A DNA stretch of 38,321 nucleotides from a bacterium (lineage in GTDB: Bacteria; Patescibacteriota; Minisyncoccia; UBA6257; 2-01-FULL-56-20): positions 1-38,321 of the forward strand of contig JAJXZE010000017.1 in NCBI GenBank assembly GCA_021780195.1, given 5' to 3'. Below the pieces are notes generated by a model. It did no database searches. It saw only the letters and a program-made list of their open reading frames with translations, and was not told the DNA's origin. Shown here in pieces: positions 1 to 6,266 of this stretch. Within the stretch, counting starts at the first letter, position 1. Every line of letters begins with the position of its first letter. The position numbers and the translations under genes are program-made.

Positions 1-660
1 TTCCTCCTGCTTCTCTGGGGATACCTTTCCGCGCGGTCCCATCTCCGGAACGGCATCGAGATCTCGTTCCTCGGGACGTCGCGGCGCGTGATCGGGAAGC
101 TCGCGACCGCGGCGGTCGTGTTCATGATCCTCGTCTACGCGCCGCAGGCGGCGGCCGGGGGGGCGGCGCTCGCGCCGCGCGCGAGCTTCGGAACCTTCTT
201 CGACTGGTCGGCGGGGGTCGTCGGCGCGTTCTATCCGAACATCCCGTTCACGGGTTCTCTCGGCGCCTTTTCCGAGGGGATCGCCAAGACGGAGCTCAGA
301 CAGAATCCGTCGTTCACCCTGCTCGATCCGAATTCCCAGAATGCCGCAGTGGCCGCGGCCGCAGCGCAGATCACCGCGAACGTGGGCGCCGCGACCGGCG
401 TCGCGGCCGCACCGGGCGATTCGCTCGGGGACGTCGCGTACCGTGCGGTCGCGAACCTGCTCGCGGGCGTCCGTCAGAAATTCCCGCGCGCGTTCGTCTT
501 TGCGTGGGCCGTCGTGCTCTTCTTCATCCTCCGGAGCGTCGGCATCGTCTTCGTATGGGTCGCGCAGTTCGTCGCCCTCGTCGCGTATGAAATTCTGCTC
601 GCCGCCGGGTTCATGAAGATCACCCAAGAAACGCAGACCAAGGAGTTAATATCGTTTTAA
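1..660 (+). CDS. Membrane protein, 3' part only (starts before the window)
   Basis: The reading frame is open from base 1 and continues through an internal ATG at 88, so the true start lies left of the window. The visible 219 residues begin with a hydrophobic segment (FLLLLWGYL), followed by a second hydrophobic stretch (AAVVFMILVYAP), an alanine-rich soluble region with little charge, and a strongly hydrophobic C-terminal segment of about 40 residues (AWAVVLFFILRSVGIVFVWV and beyond). It looks like a polytopic membrane protein with an external or periplasm-facing loop in the middle. I do not recognise the family. It runs in the same direction as dnaJ, whose own possible -10 box lies just after this stop, so the two need not share a transcript. 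Confidence 0.75.
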   Translation, partial: FLLLLWGYLSARSHLRNGIEISFLGTSRRVIGKLATAAVVFMILVYAPQAAAGGAALAPRASFGTFFDWSAGVVGAFYPNIPFTGSLGAFSEGIAKTELRQNPSFTLLDPNSQNAAVAAAAAQITANVGAATGVAAAPGDSLGDVAYRAVANLLAGVRQKFPRAFVFAWAVVLFFILRSVGIVFVWVAQFVALVAYEILLAAGFMKITQETQTKELISF

Positions 661-671
661 TGACGCGCGGT

Positions 672-677
672 TATACT
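672..677 (+). promoter_or_regulatory. Possible -10 box for dnaJ
   Basis: TATACT lies 29 bases before the dnaJ ATG, directly after the preceding stop codon. No convincing -35 hexamer or TGn extension is visible, so this is a weak call based on the -10 match and its position. Confidence 0.35.
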
Positions 678-706
678 GAAGGCGTAGCGCCGCGCCGCGA
701 ATCACC

Positions 707-1828
707 ATGCCCAAAGATTATTACCAGATTTTAGGAGTATCAAAAACGGCCTCGGAGGAGGACGTCAAAAAGGCGTACCGCAAGCTTGCGCACCAGTACC
801 ATCCCGACAAGTCGGGCGGCGACGAAAAGAAATTCAAGGAGATCAATGAGGCGTACCAGATCCTCTCAGACAAAGCCAAGCGCGCGCAGTACGACCGCTT
901 CGGTACGGCTGAGCCCATGGGGGGATTCCCGGGAGGCGCGCAGGGCGCGCAGTGGGGCGGGTTCCAGGGAGGCGGGTTCCCCGGCGGCTTCGAAGGGTTC
1001 GGTTTTGACCCGAGCCAATTTCAGGGCGCGGGGGATATGGGGGACATATTCGAGGATCTTTTCGAGGGACTCGGCATGCGCCCGCGGCGCAAGACCTATG
1101 AACGGGGATCGGATCTTGAAATGCGCGAGGAGATCACGCTCGAGGAAGCGTTCCGCGGAATCGTGAAGCAGATCCGCCTGCGGACCTTCGTCCAGTGCGC
1201 CGCGTGCGGCGGCAAGGGTGCGGAGGCCGGCAGCGGTTTTGAAAAGTGTGCGGCATGCGACGGGCACGGGGAAGTGCGCGAAGAGCGGCGGACATTCTTC
1301 GGCCACTTTTCGCAGGTCAAGGTGTGCGCAAAATGCCACGGGCGCGGCGAGGTGCCGAAGAAGGCGTGCGGCGCCTGCAAAGGCGAGGGGCGCGTGGAAG
1401 CAGACCGCACGGTGAAGATCGAACTCCTGCCGGGCATCGAAAACGATCAGCTGATCAAGGTGCGCGGTGCGGGAGAAGCGGGTCTCTACGGCACCGCCGC
1501 GGGCGATCTTTACGTCCGGGTGCGCGTGCGCCCGCACGCGGTTTTCGAGCGCCGCGGCGCCGACCTCGTGGCCCGCGGGGAACTCAAGGTGATCGACCTC
1601 ATGATGGGGCGGAAGATCGAAGTGCCGACGATCGAGGGCCGCAGGATCTCGGTGGAGATTCCCGCGCGGTTCAACCTCAAGGAACCCCTGCGCATTCCGG
1701 GCGAGGGCATGCCGCGCTTCGGCGCGAGCGGCCGCGGCGACCTCCTGGTCGATTTCGCGGTCAAGGCGCCCAAACCGTTTGGCGCAAAGGCGAAGAAGGC
1801 GCTCGAAGATCTGGGCGAAGACCGATAA
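707..1828 (+). CDS. dnaJ: Chaperone DnaJ (Hsp40)
   Basis: This is the co-chaperone that delivers unfolded clients to DnaK and stimulates its ATPase through the J domain. The 373-residue protein has the full type I layout: a J domain at residues 1-65 with the essential HPD triad (YHPDKSGG), a Gly/Phe-rich linker (about 70-115, repeated GGFPGG and GGFQGG), a zinc-binding domain with four CxxCxGxG-type modules ([32 protein letters not shown]) and a C-terminal client-binding domain. The start [10 protein letters not shown] is typical for the family. Neither grpE nor dnaK is adjacent here. The GNAT gene follows after one base, so the two are likely co-transcribed. No Shine-Dalgarno sequence precedes the ATG. 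Confidence 0.97.
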   Translation: MPKDYYQILGVSKTASEEDVKKAYRKLAHQYHPDKSGGDEKKFKEINEAYQILSDKAKRAQYDRFGTAEPMGGFPGGAQGAQWGGFQGGGFPGGFEGFGFDPSQFQGAGDMGDIFEDLFEGLGMRPRRKTYERGSDLEMREEITLEEAFRGIVKQIRLRTFVQCAACGGKGAEAGSGFEKCAACDGHGEVREERRTFFGHFSQVKVCAKCHGRGEVPKKACGACKGEGRVEADRTVKIELLPGIENDQLIKVRGAGEAGLYGTAAGDLYVRVRVRPHAVFERRGADLVARGELKVIDLMMGRKIEVPTIEGRRISVEIPARFNLKEPLRIPGEGMPRFGASGRGDLLVDFAVKAPKPFGAKAKKALEDLGEDR

Positions 1829-1829
1829 C

Positions 1830-2270
1830 ATGGCGGCGCGCCGCACCCCATCCGGAACTTCCGCGGCGCGTGTATTTCTCGCGCGGCACGGCCGCGGTGT
1901 AGCGCCCGCTGAAGCCGCCGCGCTTTACGTCGAGTTGGGATGGGGGACGCCGCGCGACTACTCGGCCGCGCGTATGAAGCGGTCGCTCGCGGGGTGCGAC
2001 TTCGTGGCCTACGCGCGGAACGGCGTGGGCGAGCTCGTGGGTATCGCGCGGGCATTGACCGACGGTGCGCTCGACACAAAGATCCTCGACATGATCGTCG
2101 TGCCGGAATACCAGCGGCAGGGGATCGGTATCGCCATGATGCGGAAGATCGAAGCGGCCGCGAAAGGCACCGCCGTTTATTTCGAGACCGAGCCGAAGAA
2201 CTTCGGCTTTGCCGCGAAGTGTGGCTACCGCAGGCGGAAAGGCCTCACGGTGTTCGTGAAGAAGGTGTAA
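1830..2270 (+). CDS. GNAT-family N-acetyltransferase
   Basis: A predicted acetyl-CoA-dependent N-acetyltransferase of 146 residues. The acetyl-CoA pyrophosphate-binding motif A is clear (VVPEYQRQGIGIAMMRKIE, matching Q/R-x-x-G-x-G/A), preceded by the usual beta strand (TKILDMIVV) and followed by a C-terminal region (FYRR-like CGYRRRKG) typical of the fold. The substrate cannot be told from sequence. The ATG at 1830 is chosen because it follows the dnaJ stop by one base, indicating coupling; an in-frame start inside dnaJ (1779) would add basic out-of-frame dnaJ sequence and is not credible. The N-terminal 20 residues are Ala/Arg-rich and may be poorly structured. Confidence 0.85.
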   Translation: MAARRTPSGTSAARVFLARHGRGVAPAEAAALYVELGWGTPRDYSAARMKRSLAGCDFVAYARNGVGELVGIARALTDGALDTKILDMIVVPEYQRQGIGIAMMRKIEAAAKGTAVYFETEPKNFGFAAKCGYRRRKGLTVFVKKV

Positions 2271-2309
2271 AACATTCTGCGGTCTTGAATTTTCCCCTGA
2301 AGTAGGGAT

Positions 2310-2996
2310 TTATGCGGATCTCCGGATGATTAGTTCTTCCTCCGGTACTGTACGTTCAATATTCGCAATAATCTTTTCCGCGACATAGTAGGGCGGCATA
2401 TAGTTGCCGATATCCTCCGGCTTCTTTTCGTCGAAGAGATTGGTCTGCATGCCTCCAGGATATACCGCGATGACGCTAATTTTGTCATCGGCGACCTCTT
2501 TACGGAGGGACTTGGTGAATCCTAATGCCGCGTACTTGCTCGCGCCGTATGCCGATGATCCTGATCGTCCGTCGAGCGCGCTCGTTGAAAGAATGTTGAC
2601 TATGACTCCCGCATTCTGCTTTCTCATTGGTATCAAGGCAGCCTTAGAGCCATAAACCGTTCCAAAAAGATTGACCTCGATAAGATCGTGCGCACGTTTC
2701 CAATTGGTTGTTTCGATTGGCGCGGGTGGCATCCAGATACCTGCGTTATTGATCCAGATGTCGATCCTCCCGTACGATTCAACGACCTTAGTTGCCAACG
2801 AGAGGAGATCCGGTTCTTTGGTAACGTCGGCGACCATCGGGATAGCACCAATTTCCGCGGCGGCTTTTTCCAACTCGGCCATTTTCCGCGCACTTATAAT
2901 CACCGTGGATCCAGCTTGTCGGAACGCATACGCGAGCACTTTCCCCAAACCCTTGCTGCCGCCCGTGATGACTACGATTTTATCCTTAATCTCCAT
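2310..2996 (-). CDS. Short-chain dehydrogenase/reductase (SDR)
   Basis: A predicted NAD(P)(H)-dependent oxidoreductase of the classical SDR family, 228 residues. It shows the Rossmann glycine motif (VITGGSKGLGK, residues 9-19), the NNAG motif, an active-site serine in the ILSTSALDGRSG stretch and the catalytic Tyr-x-x-x-Lys (YGASK). The basic residues just after the glycine motif (SARK) suggest NADP preference, but this is inference. The start is set at 2996 (MEIKDKIVVITGG) because an upstream ATG at 3014 would lie inside the tRNA-Lys gene. The gene is visibly more AT-rich than its neighbours, opposite in strand to them, and abuts the 3' end of a tRNA, all consistent with acquisition by transfer. 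The substrate is unknown. Confidence 0.9.
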   Translation of the reverse strand: MEIKDKIVVITGGSKGLGKVLAYAFRQAGSTVIISARKMAELEKAAAEIGAIPMVADVTKEPDLLSLATKVVESYGRIDIWINNAGIWMPPAPIETTNWKRAHDLIEVNLFGTVYGSKAALIPMRKQNAGVIVNILSTSALDGRSGSSAYGASKYAALGFTKSLRKEVADDKISVIAVYPGGMQTNLFDEKKPEDIGNYMPPYYVAEKIIANIERTVPEEELIIRRSA

Positions 2997-3005
2997 GTAT
3001 TTCCG

Positions 3006-3078
3006 TGCCCCCACCAGGACTCGAACCTGGGACCGTCTCCTTAAAAGGGAGCTGCTCTACCAGCTGAGCTATAGGGGC
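3006..3078 (-). tRNA. tRNA-Lys (anticodon UUU)
   Basis: On the minus strand the sequence folds into a complete cloverleaf of 73 nt. The acceptor stem pairs GCCCCTA with TGGGGGC, the D arm contains AGCTCAGCTGGTAGAGC, and the anticodon arm CTCCC-TTTTAAG places TTT in the loop. The T arm contains GGTTCGAGTCC. The discriminator base is A and CCA is not encoded (the next bases are CGGAA), so a CCA-adding enzyme is required. The SDR start codon lies 9 bases beyond the 3' end. Confidence 0.97.
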
Positions 3079-3151
3079 GTGACGAGCATTTTCAATGGAT
3101 TCAATTGCTCGCATGGGTATTCTAAGGAAAATCACCGGGATATTCAACCCG

Positions 3152-3160
3152 TGGTATACT
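3152..3160 (+). promoter_or_regulatory. Extended -10 promoter of the HD-domain gene
   Basis: TGGTATACT is an extended -10 element (TGn plus TATACT at 3155-3160). The last base lies 6 bases before the ATG at 3167, so the predicted transcription start coincides with the start codon (leaderless). No good -35 hexamer is visible. Confidence 0.65.
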
Positions 3161-3166
3161 GACCCC

Positions 3167-3757
3167 ATGCCAGACCGCGACTTAGAATTCCTTTTTGAAA
3201 CCGGCTCGCTCCGCAATGTCCAGCGAGGGTGGCGCCAGCATTTCGGCATGGATTGCGCGAATGACCTTGAACACAGTTTCCGGGTGGCGATGATTGCGCT
3301 CATGCTCGCGCGCAAAGAGGGGGTAAAGAACGAAGAGAAGGTGCTTAAGATGGCGCTCATCCATGATCTTGCGGAAAGCCGCACCGCCGACCACGACTAT
3401 ATTTCGAAGGTCTATGTAACTGCGGACGAGGAGCGCGCCGCGAAGGATCTTTTTGAAGGAACTATCCTTGCGGATCTCGAGCGCGAGGTGCTCGCGGAAT
3501 ACGAGGAGCGCCAATCCCTTGAGGCAAAGATCGTGAAGGATGCGGATAATTTGGATGTCGATATTGAGATGAAGGAAATCGCTGACCGCGGTTCTAAACT
3601 TCCGGGAAAGTGGGCCGCGTTTCGGAAAATGGTCCGCGACGAGAAGCTTTACACCGAGTCCGCAAAGGAGATGTGGAATTCTCTTCAGGGCGCCGATCCG
3701 GCGAGCTGGCATCTCCGCGCGAACAAATGGCTCAAGATACCCGATGCCGGAAAATAA
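3167..3757 (+). CDS. HD-domain phosphohydrolase, YfbR/HDDC2-like
   Basis: A predicted metal-dependent phosphohydrolase; relatives of the YfbR/HDDC2 group are 5'-deoxynucleotidases. The 196-residue protein shows the HD metal ligands in order: EHSFRVA (His), ALIHDLAES (His-Asp) and a distal Asp in KDADNLD. The N-terminal RNVQRGWRQHFG resembles the region that precedes the first His in this group. The start at 3167 is preferred over in-frame codons at 3095 and 3113 because an extended -10 box lies at 3152-3160, downstream of those codons. The following gene overlaps it by 14 bases, implying co-transcription. The exact nucleotide substrate is not readable from sequence. Confidence 0.85.
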   Translation: MPDRDLEFLFETGSLRNVQRGWRQHFGMDCANDLEHSFRVAMIALMLARKEGVKNEEKVLKMALIHDLAESRTADHDYISKVYVTADEERAAKDLFEGTILADLEREVLAEYEERQSLEAKIVKDADNLDVDIEMKEIADRGSKLPGKWAAFRKMVRDEKLYTESAKEMWNSLQGADPASWHLRANKWLKIPDAGK

Positions 3758-4157
3758 TGACACTTTCAAGATTGATCCGGTGACGCCACCGGTACCTGTT
3801 CCCCCGGCGTCGATTTGTCCGGTGTGCCATGCGCCCGTGCTCCCCGAATATTATTTCTGCCCGAATTGCGGGACGAATTTGAGGGCGGCTCCTCCGAAAA
3901 CGGACGCGCTCACCCAGGCGGGAATATATCTTTTCAGCATCGTCCTGCCCATGATCGCGTTCATCGCCGTCACGCGGTGGCCCGGCATAAAATACATGCG
4001 TTCGGGCGATCCGCGCGCCCGCGCGGTAGGCATTACGGCGACGGTCCTGCTTGCCGCCTCCACGATCATCACGTGCTGGCTTGCCTATGTCTGGATCGTA
4101 CAGGCCATGCAGTCCGCTCAGCAATCCGTGCAGAGCATCAACACGCTCGGACTTTAG
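3744..4157 (+). CDS. Zinc-ribbon membrane protein
   Basis: A small protein of 137 residues with an N-terminal zinc ribbon (CPVCHAPVLPEYYFCPNCGT, a CxxC-x11-CxxC arrangement at about residues 25-44), a linker, and two hydrophobic helices (about 60-80 and 95-120) separated by a short basic loop. Such zinc-ribbon plus membrane-helix proteins are common in bacteria with unknown roles. It overlaps the HD hydrolase gene by 14 bases and is followed 4 bases later by rnhB, so it sits inside a tightly packed operon. No function is assigned. Confidence 0.8.
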   Translation: MPENNDTFKIDPVTPPVPVPPASICPVCHAPVLPEYYFCPNCGTNLRAAPPKTDALTQAGIYLFSIVLPMIAFIAVTRWPGIKYMRSGDPRARAVGITATVLLAASTIITCWLAYVWIVQAMQSAQQSVQSINTLGL

Positions 4158-4161
4158 CGCG

Positions 4162-4884
4162 ATGCAACGGAGCCGTGCGGCGGAAGCGGGATGGACGGTG
4201 GGTATCGACGAGGTGGGGCGTGGCGCGCTCGCGGGACCCGTGGTCGTGGCCGCCGCCGCGGTACCCGCGCGGTTCGCTCGCCTCGGGCGCGGTCTCGGCA
4301 CCGGCCGCGGTCTTGGTCTCGGCGCATTGAAGGATTCAAAGAAGCTCACGCCCGCCGCACGCGAGCGGTGGGCGGCGTATTTCTCGTCGCATCCGGACAT
4401 CCGCTTCTCGGTTGCGCGGGTTTATCCGCGCCGGATCGAAAAAATGAACATCTCGCGCGCCGCGAATCTGGCGGCGCTCCGTTCGTGCGAGCGCCTTTTC
4501 ACGCGAGGTCTGCCTCCCGGTGCGTCCGCGCTGCGTGTCGCGGGCACTAAGCGCATCGCTTCCACGGCGACGCCCGTGTTCCTCGACGGAGGACTCTACC
4601 TCGGCGGCCGTGAACGGCAGGAACGATCGGCGAGGCGGCGCGCGACGACGGTGGTAAAAGGGGATGAAAAAATTGTGGCGGTGGCCGTGGCGTCCATTAT
4701 CGCGAAGGTTTACCGCGACCGTCTGATGAGCCGTCTCGCGAATCGGCATCCAGGGTACGGCTTCGAGATCCATAAGGGCTACGGAACCGCCGCGCACCTC
4801 CGCGCCCTGCGCCGCCGAGGGCCCTCGCCCGCGCACCGTTTGACGTTCATCAAAAAGTCCCTTATCATAAGGGAAAGACACTAA
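4162..4884 (+). CDS. rnhB: Ribonuclease HII
   Basis: This enzyme cleaves the RNA strand of RNA-DNA hybrids and removes single misincorporated ribonucleotides. The first catalytic block GIDEVGRGALAGPVVVAA (carrying the DE pair) is at residues 14-31, followed by LKDSKKLT, the catalytic-acid region VFLDGGL, KGDEKIVAVAVASIIAKVYR and the C-terminal HKGYGTAAH block. At 240 residues it is slightly longer than usual; the extra length is an Arg/Ala-rich stretch between RGLPPGAS and the VFLDGG strand plus a Gly/Leu-rich loop near residues 40-52. The ATG at 4162 follows the previous stop by 4 bases and gives a normal N-terminus, whereas the in-frame ATG at 4051 lies inside the upstream gene. rpmF follows 4 bases later. 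Confidence 0.95.
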   Translation: MQRSRAAEAGWTVGIDEVGRGALAGPVVVAAAAVPARFARLGRGLGTGRGLGLGALKDSKKLTPAARERWAAYFSSHPDIRFSVARVYPRRIEKMNISRAANLAALRSCERLFTRGLPPGASALRVAGTKRIASTATPVFLDGGLYLGGRERQERSARRRATTVVKGDEKIVAVAVASIIAKVYRDRLMSRLANRHPGYGFEIHKGYGTAAHLRALRRRGPSPAHRLTFIKKSLIIRERH

Positions 4885-4888
4885 TCCT

Positions 4889-5041
4889 ATGGGAGGCGTA
4901 CCGACCAAACATCACACCCGAAGCAAAACGGGGAACCGCCGATCGCATCTTGCGATGAAGAATCAACGGCTTCTGGTCTGCAAGAACTGCGGGGCGCCGA
5001 AGATGGCACATCGCGCGTGCGCGCAGTGCGGCAAAAAGTAA
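4889..5041 (+). CDS. rpmF: 50S ribosomal protein bL32
   Basis: A 50-residue large-subunit protein. The start [20 protein letters not shown] is the typical bL32 basic N-terminus (PKxKTSKSRRDMRRSH in other bacteria). The C-terminal zinc ribbon retains two CxxC pairs: [20 protein letters not shown]. The ATG is 4 bases after the rnhB stop. A GGAAAG stretch (4872-4877) is a weak possible ribosome-binding site. nusB begins 37 bases downstream. Confidence 0.95.
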   Translation: MGGVPTKHHTRSKTGNRRSHLAMKNQRLLVCKNCGAPKMAHRACAQCGKK

Positions 5042-5078
5042 GCCCCTGCGCATTCCGCGGTCCCGCTCTTTTTCACTC

Positions 5079-5570
5079 ATGGCAACCAGGCATTTAATAC
5101 GAACCGTCATCCTGCAGACCCTGTACGAATGGGACTTTTATGCCCGCAAGAAGGACATTACGGCTCTCCTTGACCGCAACCTTGAGGAATTCGCCCCGGG
5201 CATCGACGAGCCGGAGTTCGCATGGAAGATCATGCAGGGGATCACGGAACATCTGAAGGCGATCGACAACGTCATCACAAAAGCCGCGCCCGAGTGGCCG
5301 CTCGAAAAGATCGCGGTCATTGACCGAAATATTCTGCGCATCGGCCTTTACGAACTGCTCTACGCGGATCCCGGAGAGGTGCCGCCGAAGGTGGCTATCA
5401 ACGAGGCGATCGAACTCGCCAAAAATTACGGCGGACCGAACTCCCCGCGCTTCGTGAACGGCGTGCTCGGCACGATCTACCGCGAGGTCGGCGAGCGGCA
5501 GGGGGGAGATAGCGCCGCGAGCGCCGACGCAAAGGAAGGCGCCGGCGAGGACGCCGCAACGCAAGAGTGA
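5079..5570 (+). CDS. nusB: Transcription antitermination factor NusB
   Basis: NusB binds boxA RNA with S10 (NusE) in the rRNA antitermination complex and aids 30S assembly. The 163-residue protein has the all-helical NusB pattern: an N-terminal basic helix followed by LQTLYEWDF, the central block [20 protein letters not shown], and the signature [18 protein letters not shown] followed by [10 protein letters not shown]. After residue 145 there is an Ala/Gly/Glu-rich tail that is probably disordered and is not part of the family core. It sits between rpmF and rnc, with the rnc ATG 12 bases after its stop. Confidence 0.95.
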   Translation: MATRHLIRTVILQTLYEWDFYARKKDITALLDRNLEEFAPGIDEPEFAWKIMQGITEHLKAIDNVITKAAPEWPLEKIAVIDRNILRIGLYELLYADPGEVPPKVAINEAIELAKNYGGPNSPRFVNGVLGTIYREVGERQGGDSAASADAKEGAGEDAATQE

Positions 5571-5582
5571 CCGAACGCGATC

Positions 5583-6266
5583 ATGGATCCCGAAAAACTC
5601 GAAAAGAAGCTGGGAATCGTTTTCAAGGACAAGGACCTCCTGACCGAGGCCTTGACGCACCGTTCGTACCTCAATGAATTCCCGCGGTGGCGCCTGCCGC
5701 ACAACGAACGGCTGGAATATCTTGGCGACGCCGTGCTCGAACTCCTGGTTTCCGAGGAGCTCTTCCGGAAGTTCCCGCAGTATCCGGAGGGCCAGCTCAC
5801 CGTGCTCCGCGCGGCGCTCGTGAATTACCAGATCCTCGCCAGGGTCGCGGAGGGGCTCGGCCTCGAACGCTACATTCTGATGTCGCGCGGCGAGAAGAAG
5901 GACACCGGCAAAGCGCGTGAAGTGATTCTTGCGAACGCGATCGAGGCGGTGATCGGCGCGATGTATCTCGACCAGGGATTCGAAAAGATGCGGCCGTTCG
6001 TCCGGAAGTTCGTGATGAGCAATCTGGACGAGGTGCTTACGACCAAGAGCTATCGCGACGCGAAAAGCGAACTCCAGGAGGCGGTGCAGGACAAGCTCCG
6101 CCTCACGCCGACGTACCGGATGCTTGAAGAATCTGGCCCCGCGCACAAGCGCGTGTTCCGCATGGGCGTGTACTTCGGCGAACGGCTCGTGGCGGACGGC
6201 GAAGGTACGTCGAAGCAGGAAGCGGAGGTCGCGGCCGCAAAGAACGCCCTCAAGAAGAAATTTTGA
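5583..6266 (+). CDS. rnc: Ribonuclease III
   Basis: A double-strand RNA endonuclease that matures rRNA and processes structured mRNAs. The catalytic signature NERLEYLGDAVLELLVSE (residues about 40-57) carries the essential Glu and Asp residues, and the second acidic cluster lies in NAIEAVIGAMYLDQGF (Glu-Ala-x-x-Gly-Ala). The C-terminal dsRNA-binding domain (from about 155) has DAKSELQEAVQ and the terminal SKQEAEVAAAKNALKKKF helix. At 227 residues it has normal length. The nusB-rnc-smc order resembles the common bacterial rnc-smc linkage. The stop TGA overlaps the next ATG by one base (TGATG). Confidence 0.97.
   Translation: MDPEKLEKKLGIVFKDKDLLTEALTHRSYLNEFPRWRLPHNERLEYLGDAVLELLVSEELFRKFPQYPEGQLTVLRAALVNYQILARVAEGLGLERYILMSRGEKKDTGKAREVILANAIEAVIGAMYLDQGFEKMRPFVRKFVMSNLDEVLTTKSYRDAKSELQEAVQDKLRLTPTYRMLEESGPAHKRVFRMGVYFGERLVADGEGTSKQEAEVAAAKNALKKKF

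Noticed and set aside
866-1846. Long open frames on the strand opposite dnaJ, smc, proS, mrdA, galT, pgk and aspS
   Set aside because: They mirror strong genes in GC-rich DNA, are Arg/His/Ala-rich without any recognisable motif, and have no promoter or ribosome site.
2997-3014. Earlier SDR start at 3014
   Set aside because: It would place the first codons inside the tRNA-Lys gene; the ATG at 2996 gives the normal SDR N-terminus.
3081-3113. Inverted repeat GAGCA...TGCTC between tRNA-Lys and the HD gene
   Set aside because: Only 5 bp of stem with a long, AT-rich loop; not distinguishable from chance.
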